From: a virus
Length of the DNA stretch: 23,134 nt
Reading direction: 5' to 3' (one strand)
Virus record (IMG/VR): IMGVR_UViG_3300006868_000119
Span: 1-23,134 of that record
Position numbers and translations under genes: made by a program. This document shows positions 11,224 through 18,980 of this stretch, piece after piece (the first letter of the stretch is position 1; each line of letters opens with the position of its first letter). Below the pieces are notes generated by a model, which had not been told where the DNA came from, ran no database searches, and worked only from the letters and a program-made list of their open reading frames with translations.

Positions 11224-14091
11224 ATGGAAATAAAAAAAATTAGCAATGCTAAAGCGCTTCCCCCGTTTACAACGCTTCTATCGTACGATTTGCCATTGTA
11301 CACAGACCAGCCAAGCGATGAGCCAGATACGCCAGATATCCCTCAGCCAGATTCAGAAGCTGAGTTTTTTGAGGGCGCTCAATCGGTTATCAATGAGGCT
11401 TACGGGGACATTATTAGAGCGTGGGGCAACGGCATTCTGTCTAACACGCTTAGTATGGATGACGTCCCTGAGTTTCTGCGCGAACAAGTGCAGGGGTATA
11501 TTAATTACACGACTGGGCAAGCAGAAGAAGTCGTAGACGTTTTAAGCGGCGATGCTGAGCTACAAGGTGATCTTGATTCGGTAGCTGATTCTTTTACTGG
11601 AGGGCCTCTTACAGAAGAGGAAGTGCTTACTGAAGAAGAGCTGGCAAGAATTCGCATTGAAGAGCGCGAAGAGCTTGCAAGGATACTAAGAGAGCGAGCG
11701 GAAAGAGACAGACACTTTGGGGCAACCGCAGACGAATGGAACTCAATGTCTTTAGAAGAGCGCACCGAGCAGTATGACAGATACTTTGAAAACCTTTTCC
11801 GAGATGCTGAGCGGCGGAAACACTCAGCAAACGAACAACGGTTAGCCGAAGAAAGAGCTAAAAATTACGGCAAGACTGACGCTGAATGGGCAGAGATGTC
11901 TAAAGAAGAAAGGGCTTTACAGAAGGAAGCGTACCTTCAAGCTCAAAAAGACATAGAAGAAGCTCGCGCGTCCTGGGGCGGCATTGGGCAACCAAGCGAA
12001 GAAGATCAAGAGAAAGTCGGCGGAATTTTTCAGTCTGCAACAGAAATAGCAAAGCAAGCTGGCGGAGCAATAGCAAAAGTATTTGAGTCTATTTTTACTC
12101 CTCCTGACCCTGAGACTCTGCCTGGTGGGTCTAAGTGGGTGCCACCTGGGACTATTATCGGCATCCGATTCTCGCTGCCTGGAGGGACTGGAGGTCTTTT
12201 GGGCCCGAAGTTTGTAAAGACTTTGATTCTTGCTGTCCCTACGCTGCCAGGCAAGCCGCTTGAAATTCCCCTTACAGACGGTCAAGGAGACTGGCTGCCA
12301 GCACGCGAAATCGGCAACAACATTTATCAGCAAACTACTCGACCAATACGAGATTTAGTAGGCGCGGTACAAGATAAGATTGGTGAAATAGGTGACAAGA
12401 TCCAAGAAGGCACCAATGTCTTTGAGGCGATTCTTGGCGCTGGCGGAGAAATACTGTCCGGGCCGCTAGACATTCTAATAAACACTATGGGAGAAAACGG
12501 GGCTGCTGAGCTCCTTGGCGGGATTATTACTACAGGGTTGGAGAGTGGGTTTGGAGCAGAGGACTTTGGAACACAAGACGACCTTGGCGGAATTAGCGCT
12601 GAAGACCTTGGCGTTTCTCCAGAAGATGTTTCTGGAGCAGAAGACGATTCTGAAGCAGAAGACGATTCTGAAGAGTTTGAATTAGGCGGCTCAGAAGAAG
12701 AGGAAGAAAAGGAGGTTGTAACTGAAGACAAAGCCGTTGTTGAGGGCTTTATCGAGCAGCGGCCAGACCCTGATCCTGTTATTGTAGAAATATACGACCC
12801 TGTTGTGCCTTGCTTCGTGGCTGGCACAAAAATTGACATGGCTGACGGGACGCAAAAAAACATCGAAGATGTCTTGGTAGGCGACAAGGTTCAGGCAATA
12901 GACGGCAAGATTGATACAGTCTCTTACGTGCATGATATTCCTGTGCAGGATCATGTCTTGTGGACGCTAAACGGGCGTATTACAGCAACAGAAGCTCACC
13001 CCTTTCTGACTACAGAAGGATGGAAGTCAGCCAACCCTGAAGCATCTGCGCCCATTTATGAAAGCTACAGCATCGCTATTGGCAAGCTAGAGGTTGGAGA
13101 CATCCTGGTTGGCTCGTCTGACAATGTTGAGCTGTCATCCTTGGAAAGCAAAGAAGAGCGCGTTAAGGTTTACAACTTTACGACAGAATCTACTCACACT
13201 TACATGGTTGACGGGGTAGTGTCGCATAACAAGTCAATACCAGAGCCTCCGCCGAAGCCAGGGGTTGTCGACGGCGGCGTGTTCGATGATCGGCCGGAAG
13301 AGAAGTCTGTTGTGCCGGAAGATAGAGAGCCGGTGTTTTCCTGCTTTGTCGCCGGCACAAAGATCAATATGGCGGACGGGTCCCTCAAGAACATTGAGAG
13401 CATTTCTCTTGGAGACAAGGTTCTGGCGCTGGGAGGCGAGATTGACGCCGTATCTTACGTGCATGACATCCCCGTCCAAGACCAATCGCTATGGACGCTG
13501 AACGGCCGCATAACGGCAACAGAGGCTCACCCATTCCTGACCACAGAGGGATGGAAGTCCGCAAACCCTGAAGCGTCACGGCCTATTTATAAGGCTTACG
13601 GCATTGCTATCGGAAAGCTGGAGGTCGGTGACGTCTTGGTGGGCTCACCGGCTAACATTGAGCTCTCCTCTCTGGAGCACAGGGATGAGAGGGTCAAGGT
13701 CTACAACTTCACCACAGAATCTACCCACACCTATATGGTTGACGGGGTAGTGTCGCATAACAAGTCAATACCAGAGCCTCCGCCTCTAATAACTAATACT
13801 GCCTCGCCTCCTTTGCCTCCAGAGGATTTTGAGCCGGAGACTAGAATAGAAACAATAATAGTGGAGCCGCCTATAACGGGGCAGCCCCCCGAGCCTCCGC
13901 CGGAGCCTCCACCTTTTGTTGCTCCTCCTCCTGCTTCAGGGGGCGGTGGGGGGATGCTGGGCGGGACTCCTGGAGCTTACATGGCGGATCTTCCTTATCA
14001 GCTACCAAGGTTTATGGGCGTTCCGTATGACCCAGGCGATCCAGTAGAGCAGTTAAACAGAATCATCCTAGAAGGACTTTTCTCAAAATGA
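11224..14091 (+). CDS. 955-aa virion-region protein with two tandem Hint (hedgehog/intein) domains
   Basis: Unknown protein placed between the holin candidate and tail tubular protein A. Order of parts: an acidic N-terminus; a charged helical zone (about 130-250) with a 50-aa repeat (FGATADEW at 165, YGKTDAEW at 215, each followed by a Met-Ser-x-EER segment); a Gly/Pro/hydrophobic middle (280-450) possibly membrane-active; a Glu/Asp-rich linker (about 470-500); Hint domain 1 (530-669); a 37-aa linker; Hint domain 2 (707-846); a Pro-rich stretch with a poly-Gly turn; and a final conserved-looking tail (LPYQLPRFMGVPYDPGDPVE). Both Hint domains have Cys1, TxxH and a terminal His-Asn, but Lys follows. 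The stop overlaps the next start (ATGA). The role may be a virion protein that cleaves or crosslinks itself. Confidence 0.85.
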   Translation: MEIKKISNAKALPPFTTLLSYDLPLYTDQPSDEPDTPDIPQPDSEAEFFEGAQSVINEAYGDIIRAWGNGILSNTLSMDDVPEFLREQVQGYINYTTGQAEEVVDVLSGDAELQGDLDSVADSFTGGPLTEEEVLTEEELARIRIEEREELARILRERAERDRHFGATADEWNSMSLEERTEQYDRYFENLFRDAERRKHSANEQRLAEERAKNYGKTDAEWAEMSKEERALQKEAYLQAQKDIEEARASWGGIGQPSEEDQEKVGGIFQSATEIAKQAGGAIAKVFESIFTPPDPETLPGGSKWVPPGTIIGIRFSLPGGTGGLLGPKFVKTLILAVPTLPGKPLEIPLTDGQGDWLPAREIGNNIYQQTTRPIRDLVGAVQDKIGEIGDKIQEGTNVFEAILGAGGEILSGPLDILINTMGENGAAELLGGIITTGLESGFGAEDFGTQDDLGGISAEDLGVSPEDVSGAEDDSEAEDDSEEFELGGSEEEEEKEVVTEDKAVVEGFIEQRPDPDPVIVEIYDPVVPCFVAGTKIDMADGTQKNIEDVLVGDKVQAIDGKIDTVSYVHDIPVQDHVLWTLNGRITATEAHPFLTTEGWKSANPEASAPIYESYSIAIGKLEVGDILVGSSDNVELSSLESKEERVKVYNFTTESTHTYMVDGVVSHNKSIPEPPPKPGVVDGGVFDDRPEEKSVVPEDREPVFSCFVAGTKINMADGSLKNIESISLGDKVLALGGEIDAVSYVHDIPVQDQSLWTLNGRITATEAHPFLTTEGWKSANPEASRPIYKAYGIAIGKLEVGDVLVGSPANIELSSLEHRDERVKVYNFTTESTHTYMVDGVVSHNKSIPEPPPLITNTASPPLPPEDFEPETRIETIIVEPPITGQPPEPPPEPPPFVAPPPASGGGGGMLGGTPGAYMADLPYQLPRFMGVPYDPGDPVEQLNRIILEGLFSK
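12637..12672 (+). repeat. 18-bp tandem repeat, two exact copies
   Basis: GCAGAAGACGATTCTGAA occurs at 12637-12654 and again at 12655-12672, encoding two AEDDSE units in the acidic linker in front of the first Hint domain. A simple recent slippage product that lengthens an unstructured linker in frame. Confidence 0.9.
12811..13230 (+). other. Hint domain 1 of the 955-aa protein
   Basis: A 140-aa domain with intein-type blocks: A = CFVAGTKIDMADG starting at Cys530; B = ITATEAHPFLTTEGW with the TxxH motif; F/G = VKVYNFTTESTHTYM to VVSHN ending at His668-Asn669. The next residue is Lys670, not Cys, Ser or Thr, so classical splicing is not expected. N-terminal thioester formation and Asn cyclisation remain chemically possible, as in bacterial intein-like domains. 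No homing endonuclease insert. Confidence 0.88.
13204..13253 (+). repeat. 50-bp exact direct repeat, copy 1
   Basis: The 50 bases from ATGGTTGACGGGGTAG to CCTCCGCC are identical to 13735-13784. They encode the last residues of the Hint domain and the SIPEPPP start of the following linker. Flanking Hint sequence is far less conserved at the DNA level. Confidence 0.92.
13342..13761 (+). other. Hint domain 2 of the 955-aa protein
   Basis: A second 140-aa copy, residues 707-846, exactly 531 bp downstream of the first. It has the same blocks and the same ends: Cys707, TEAH, His845-Asn846 and then Lys847. By eye about 25 of 140 residues differ from copy 1, mostly in the segments after block A and around residue 100-115 of the domain. 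Third codon positions are much more diverged and richer in G/C than in copy 1. Confidence 0.88.
13735..13784 (+). repeat. 50-bp exact direct repeat, copy 2
   Basis: Second copy of the 50-bp identity block, offset 531 bp from the first, covering the end of Hint domain 2 and the start of its Pro-rich linker. Confidence 0.92.
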
Positions 14092-14735
14092 CTTATTTAA
14101 GTTTAGTAAATGGGGTGTTGAGGCGGCTACGTGAGCCAGAGGTATCTGCTGTAGCAGAGAATGACTACAGTACGCTGATTGGTGACTTTGTTAATGATGC
14201 TAAGGATTTGGTAGAAAGCGCATGGGACTGGAGCGCACTGAGAAAGACCCTGCTTATTGATACTACTGACGGAGTTTACAACTACTCTTTGGTAGGTAGC
14301 GGAAACAAGATCAAAGAGCTTAACGTCATAAACGACACTTCTAACCTTGTCATGCACTACCAAACGAATAACTGGTTTGATGACGCGCTTCACATCAGCA
14401 ATCGTATTAATGGTGCACCGCAAAACTATACCTACGCTGGGGTCGATGTAAACGGCGATACTACTATTGATGTCTACCCTATCCCAGACAAGCTGTACTC
14501 AATCCGGTTTGATGCTGTTGTGAGGAACGGTGTTTTTACTGCTGACTCAGACGAGCTAGACGTTCCATCGACGCCTGTTATTCTTCTTGCAGTAGCTCTA
14601 GCATCTAGGGAGAGAGGCGAGACTGGCGGTACTTCTACAGCGGAGTATTTCCAGATTGCGAATAAGCATCTTGGCGATGCTATTTCCCATGACGCCGGAA
14701 GGCACCCAGAAGAAGTTATTTTCTACACGGCATAA
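14088..14735 (+). CDS. tail tubular protein A-like (gp11-type head-tail adaptor)
   Basis: A 215-aa protein with the pattern of T7 gp11-like adaptors: a helical start MTYLSLVNGVLRRLREPEVS, the segment VNDAKDLVESAWDWSALRKT at about 43-62, and later beta strands ending in IDVYPIPDKLYSIRFDAVV. It should form the dodecameric ring joining the portal to the tail nozzle. It starts with a 4-base ATGA overlap on the Hint gene and is followed at once by the tubular B gene. Confidence 0.85.
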   Translation: MTYLSLVNGVLRRLREPEVSAVAENDYSTLIGDFVNDAKDLVESAWDWSALRKTLLIDTTDGVYNYSLVGSGNKIKELNVINDTSNLVMHYQTNNWFDDALHISNRINGAPQNYTYAGVDVNGDTTIDVYPIPDKLYSIRFDAVVRNGVFTADSDELDVPSTPVILLAVALASRERGETGGTSTAEYFQIANKHLGDAISHDAGRHPEEVIFYTA

Positions 14736-14737
14736 CT

Positions 14738-16267
14738 ATGGCTCAACCGTTACAAAGCGTTAATCTGGTCGCCCCTGGATTCAAGGGGATTAACACGGAA
14801 GACTCCCCCTTGGCTCAAGACCCGTCTTTTGCTGAGGTTGCAGACAATGCTGTTATCGACCAGAGAGGGCGGATTGCTGCTCGTCGTGGGCTGACTGTCA
14901 TTACCACTGACAAAACAGAGCTGGGTTCAGATCAATCCATTGCAGGGATCAAAGAGTTTAAGGACAGCGCTGGTAACGCTAAGTTATTCTCCGTAGGAAA
15001 TAACAAGATCCTTAGTGGGGATACAACTCTAGTAGACGAGACACCTGGTGCGTATGTCATTACCGCTAATGACTGGAAGATGGTCAACTTCAATGACTCG
15101 ATATACTTCTTCCAAAGAGGTTATGAGCCTCTGGTCTACTCTAACGCAGGCGGCTCTGTTGTTACGCTAAGCTCTGTTGCAGGTGCAGCAGGGGTTACCT
15201 CTACGATGTACGGGAACGAAGTTTTGGCTGCTTGGGGGCGTTTGTGGACGGCTGACTTTGCTTCTGACAAGTCTACGATTTACTGGTCTGATCTTTTGAT
15301 TGGTCACGACTGGTCAGGTGGTACGTCTGGGTCAATAGACATCTCTAAGGTCTGGCCTGATGGCTATGACGAGATTGTAGCGTTAGCCGCACAAAACAAC
15401 TTCCTGATTGTTTTCGGCAAGAAGAGTATTGTGGTTTACGCCAATGCAGACTCTCCGGCAAACATGGCGCTGTCTGACACAGTAACCGGAGTCGGGTGTG
15501 TTGCCAGAGACACGGTTCAGTACACAGGAACAGATGTGTTGTTTTTGTCCTACACGGGACTGAAGAGCTTTGGCAGGACAATACAAGAGAAGTCCATGCC
15601 GATTAGCAGTCTGTCAGGGACGATTACTAAAGACATCATTAGCCTGCTGTCGACTGAAGAAAATGGCTTTGAATCAGCATACTACCCAGAAGAGAACTTC
15701 TACCTGTTGACCTTCCTGGGATACAACACGACTTACTGTTTTGACGTCAGAGGCACGTTAGACAACGGTGCCTACAGGGTTACGAGATGGACGGGGACTG
15801 GATTTACCTCGTATGAGAGGTCAGATGACGGGCTTCTGTTGATCGGAAGCGTCAATGGTATAGGTAAATACGATCAGTATAGTGATAACGGATTACCTTA
15901 CAGATTCAAATACACAAGCCCAGAGTTGGCTTTTGGCGACAGCAGTAAGTTAAAGTTTCTCAAGAAGCTAAGGCCGATTATCGTCGGTGGCAATGGTGCT
16001 GATGTCTACCTAACCTGGTCGTATGATTTCAAGAACAAGGAAGGCTCTGCAACAATAAGCCTGCCTGCCCAGTCTAAGGCAGAGTTTGGTCTGGGAGAAT
16101 TTAATATTGCAGAGTTCTCTAAGGGTAATCTGATTACTACAACTAAGGCAGTAAACGCTAACGGCAGTGGTTCTACCCTGTCGATTAACATGGAGACTGA
16201 TGTCGACGGAGATCAGTTTTCGCTACAGGAAATTAACGTGCTTACACTTTTGGGTAAAACGCTATGA
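14738..16267 (+). CDS. tail tubular protein B-like / tail nozzle protein (gp12-type or stabilisation protein)
   Basis: A 509-aa beta-rich protein following tail tubular A. The N-terminus has the family hallmark of a GF-x-GINTEDSPLAQDPSFAEV segment followed by AVIDQRGRIAARRGL at about 38-52. The body shows repeated beta-propeller-like strands with NFLIVFGKKSIVVY and a YYPEENFYLLTFL segment. It would form the hexameric nozzle below the adaptor ring, through which DNA leaves. Shorter than T7 gp12, but close to sizes in marine podoviruses. Confidence 0.85.
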   Translation: MAQPLQSVNLVAPGFKGINTEDSPLAQDPSFAEVADNAVIDQRGRIAARRGLTVITTDKTELGSDQSIAGIKEFKDSAGNAKLFSVGNNKILSGDTTLVDETPGAYVITANDWKMVNFNDSIYFFQRGYEPLVYSNAGGSVVTLSSVAGAAGVTSTMYGNEVLAAWGRLWTADFASDKSTIYWSDLLIGHDWSGGTSGSIDISKVWPDGYDEIVALAAQNNFLIVFGKKSIVVYANADSPANMALSDTVTGVGCVARDTVQYTGTDVLFLSYTGLKSFGRTIQEKSMPISSLSGTITKDIISLLSTEENGFESAYYPEENFYLLTFLGYNTTYCFDVRGTLDNGAYRVTRWTGTGFTSYERSDDGLLLIGSVNGIGKYDQYSDNGLPYRFKYTSPELAFGDSSKLKFLKKLRPIIVGGNGADVYLTWSYDFKNKEGSATISLPAQSKAEFGLGEFNIAEFSKGNLITTTKAVNANGSGSTLSINMETDVDGDQFSLQEINVLTLLGKTL

Positions 16268-16497
16268 GTAACTACACTAAGACTACTGACTTTGCTGCCA
16301 AGGACAGCTTGCCCTCTGGCGACCCGAACAAGGTAGTAAAAGGATCTGAATTCGAAACGGAGTACGACAACATTGCAACAGCGATTGCAAGTAAAGCAGA
16401 CTCTGACAGCCCCACATTCACAGGAACGCTAGTCGTGGACAACATTACTGTAGGCGGAACGCTAACAGTCACTAACTTTGACGGAGGCACCTACTAA
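16264..16497 (+). CDS. 77-aa small tail-associated protein
   Basis: Starts with a 4-base ATGA overlap and ends with a TAATG overlap. The N-terminus MSNYTKTTDFAAKDSLPSGD and the EFETEYDNIATAIASKAD segment are a pattern repeatedly seen at the N-terminus of fibre proteins and as stand-alone short proteins in podoviruses of sea bacteria. The end SPTFTGTLVVDNITVGGTLT is fibre-like beta sequence. It may be a fibre adaptor or trimeric stub attached to the nozzle. Confidence 0.72.
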   Translation: MSNYTKTTDFAAKDSLPSGDPNKVVKGSEFETEYDNIATAIASKADSDSPTFTGTLVVDNITVGGTLTVTNFDGGTY

Positions 16498-17333
16498 TGA
16501 GCTTACCTGAAGCACTAGGACTTTTAAGCGCAGCTGGTGGCGGCGCGTTAGTTAAAGGAGCCTCCGACGAACTTGGGCGCATTGGAAAGCAAGCCTTTCA
16601 GTCGATGGCTGGGCAGTATGACGAAAGTGGTCAGCTAGTAAATGAGGGGCTTGCTCAAGAGCTGCGGGGCATGTTGGAATTCCAGCCCTACAGCATTACT
16701 ACTGCGACTGGCTCTCAGTTTGGCATGACGCAAGACCCTGTAACGGGCGAGATGACTTACCAAATGGGGCTGTCTCCGCGTGAGCAGGAGCTTCAACAAA
16801 CTCTGGCAGACCAGGCTGGGATGTTTTTCGGTCTAGCAGGTTCGCCTACTGCTGACAGAGAGCAGCAAGTCTATGAGAGAATGATGGCTGCAACTGCGCC
16901 TGAGAGAGAGCGTCAAAGACTCGCGCTAGAAGAGCGACTTGCCAACCAAGGTCGATTAGGCGTTAGAACGTCTATGTTTGGTGGTACTCCAGAGCAATTA
17001 GCAATGGCTAAAGCCGAGGAAGAAGCGAGGAACATGGCGATTCTTAACGCTATGGAATTTGCTGGGCAGGAACAACAACGTCAGGCTCAACTGGGATCTG
17101 GTATGCTTGCTTCTAGCTACATGCCGCAAGCCCAGCTACTTCAAGGACTGGAACCAGGAATGTCTGCATCAGAAGCCAGACGACAAGCACTGTCAGAACA
17201 AGCTAAAACGTATGGTCAGACTTACGCTACAGGTCTTGAAGCGTTGCTTCAGTCTGCGCTGGGTCAAGCTACCCTCGCTGGCACAACAGGCCAGGGTCTG
17301 TTGACTGGGGGCTTGGCAGGTCTGTTTAAGTAA
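16497..17333 (+). CDS. probable internal virion / DNA ejection protein
   Basis: A 278-aa Ala/Gly/Gln-rich protein. It has a hydrophobic, Gly-rich N-terminus (EALGLLSAAGGGALVKGA, about residues 5-22), a Gln/Glu-rich central coil with ERERQRLALEERLANQGRLG, and a hydrophobic Gly-rich C-terminus (LAGTTGQGLLTGGLAGLFK). This composition and the position directly before two larger internal-protein candidates match podovirus ejection proteins of the P22 gp7/gp20 or T7 gp14 kind, by analogy only. Confidence 0.65.
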   Translation: MSLPEALGLLSAAGGGALVKGASDELGRIGKQAFQSMAGQYDESGQLVNEGLAQELRGMLEFQPYSITTATGSQFGMTQDPVTGEMTYQMGLSPREQELQQTLADQAGMFFGLAGSPTADREQQVYERMMAATAPERERQRLALEERLANQGRLGVRTSMFGGTPEQLAMAKAEEEARNMAILNAMEFAGQEQQRQAQLGSGMLASSYMPQAQLLQGLEPGMSASEARRQALSEQAKTYGQTYATGLEALLQSALGQATLAGTTGQGLLTGGLAGLFK

Positions 17334-17345
17334 GAGGAAAGTTAT

Positions 17346-18971
17346 ATGCCTTCATTTTCACAAAGTTTTTTAGCCAGCCTGGGTCAGCCACGCTTTGCTC
17401 AAGGCATGTTCGATGTCGGCCAAGCCATAGGCGGTATTGGTGGGCAACTAGCAGAGAAGAGAAGACGGGACGAGTTAAGTAAGTTTGACACTACTACGCC
17501 TGAAGGGCGGCTTGGCATGTTGACAGCCCAGCTAAAAGAAACAAAGACTCCTGAAGAAAGGTTTAATTTGGGTCAACAGATTCAAGAAATACAAAAAAGC
17601 ATTGCTGCTTCAAAAAGCTTTGGCTCGTCATCAGAAAATCTTACTCAAGGTATTGCTTCAGCGGAAGCTGGAAATATCGAGGGTTTACAAGGCTCGATTG
17701 ATTTTTTTAGGAAACAAATGGCAGACGCCAGTCTCCCAAACGAAATTCGTGTAGGCGCTCAGCAAAGCCTTATAAGCCTCCAAAAACTTGTTCCTGGAGC
17801 AAGAGAAAACCGCAACCTTAAACAAGGAAGAGACATTTTCCGGCTTACTGAAGAATTAAAAGGTGCTGGCCCAAATGATAAATTGGAAATACAAAGCCAA
17901 ATAGATCGGCTAAGAAGCAATCCTGATGCAGTGAGAGAATATAATAATCTGCAAATGGCGAATTGGCAGTTTAAAAATGCCCAAAAAGGCATGAAGTCGG
18001 ATCAATGGATCGCTGACAATGGCCCGAGAATACTACAGCTTATTGATGAAGGAGACATGGATGGCGTAAGTGATCTTGTTGAAGAAGCAGGAGAGTTTTC
18101 TAGCGCAGCACAAAAATATGTCAACGCAAGCATTAATTCAAAAAACGCGAGAGACAAGCTAGAAGCGGCTGCAATAGAAGAAAAGAAAGGGCCAAGCTTA
18201 AAAGTTTTTGAGGAGCAAATTGAAAACTTGCCAGAAGAGTTCCAGAAAAAGTTGCAGCCTTTGTGGAATGCTTACAAGAAAGCTTCTGAAGGCTGGGACA
18301 CCGAAAGTGAAACTTGGAAAACAGGGACAAGACTTGCGGCAAAAAATATAGAGGATCAGCTTCGAGGGCAAATAAACTCAATCAGCAACAACATTGCTGT
18401 AGCAGATTATGCGCGAGAGCGCCGATTAAAATCAGAAACAGACAAGCAAATTAAAGAGCTGGAAATAAATTTAGAAAACGCCAGCGTTTTGACCTCGCAG
18501 GAAAAGTCTCAAATTCAAGCTAGGGTTGTGCAGCAGTATAAAGGTAAAGACCTGCCTAAAAACTTTAAGGAATTAGTTGCGCAAGAAGAGCGCCAAGTAA
18601 TCCAAAGCAAAACGCGGCGTATATTGAATGAGCTTGCAGAGCTAAAAGGTGAAGAGCCTTCCGAGCAAGAGCCGCAAACTCCTTTGCAAATTATTGAAGA
18701 AGCAATGAGTGTTAATCCTGGCAAAAGCAGAGAAGAAGTTATTAACGCTTTAATTAAGATTGGAGACTTGCCTTTTGATTACACACAAAAGGAAGAAAGC
18801 GAGGATTTAAGCGAAAGGGAAAAGCGTATGCAGGATCTAGGTCTTAGAGATAAGCGTATGCAAGAGCTTGGGAGGGGGTTTGCTGCCAGAATGGAGTCTT
18901 TGGGAACTAGACAGCAAAGGATGCAGGCTCTTGGCCCTAGAGAGCAACGCGAACCTTCTTTGTTTCGGTAA
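17346..18971 (+). CDS. probable internal virion protein, coiled coil with C-terminal RMQxLG repeats
   Basis: A 541-aa Lys/Glu/Gln-rich helical protein, start ATG 17346 behind AGAGGAAAG. N-terminus: QSFLASLGQPRFAQGMFDVG followed by a Gly-rich turn, then long heptad-like helices (about 35-480). The C-terminal 50 residues hold four copies of R-M-(Q/E)-x-L-G at 494, 504, 515 and 525, spaced 10-11 residues apart. It lies between two other ejection-protein candidates and likely travels inside the capsid. No enzyme motif is visible. Codon use is more A/T-rich than in the tail genes. Confidence 0.62.
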   Translation: MPSFSQSFLASLGQPRFAQGMFDVGQAIGGIGGQLAEKRRRDELSKFDTTTPEGRLGMLTAQLKETKTPEERFNLGQQIQEIQKSIAASKSFGSSSENLTQGIASAEAGNIEGLQGSIDFFRKQMADASLPNEIRVGAQQSLISLQKLVPGARENRNLKQGRDIFRLTEELKGAGPNDKLEIQSQIDRLRSNPDAVREYNNLQMANWQFKNAQKGMKSDQWIADNGPRILQLIDEGDMDGVSDLVEEAGEFSSAAQKYVNASINSKNARDKLEAAAIEEKKGPSLKVFEEQIENLPEEFQKKLQPLWNAYKKASEGWDTESETWKTGTRLAAKNIEDQLRGQINSISNNIAVADYARERRLKSETDKQIKELEINLENASVLTSQEKSQIQARVVQQYKGKDLPKNFKELVAQEERQVIQSKTRRILNELAELKGEEPSEQEPQTPLQIIEEAMSVNPGKSREEVINALIKIGDLPFDYTQKEESEDLSEREKRMQDLGLRDKRMQELGRGFAARMESLGTRQQRMQALGPREQREPSLFR

Positions 18972-18980
18972 AAAATTTAG

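Noticed and set aside
12327-12887. 186-aa antisense open frame
   Set aside because: Ser/Pro-rich low-complexity shadow opposite the acidic linker and Hint coding sequence; no ribosome binding site and no recognisable domain.
12811-13761. Classical splicing inteins
   Set aside because: The residue after each His-Asn is Lys, so the final nucleophile needed for splicing is missing; called Hint or intein-like instead.
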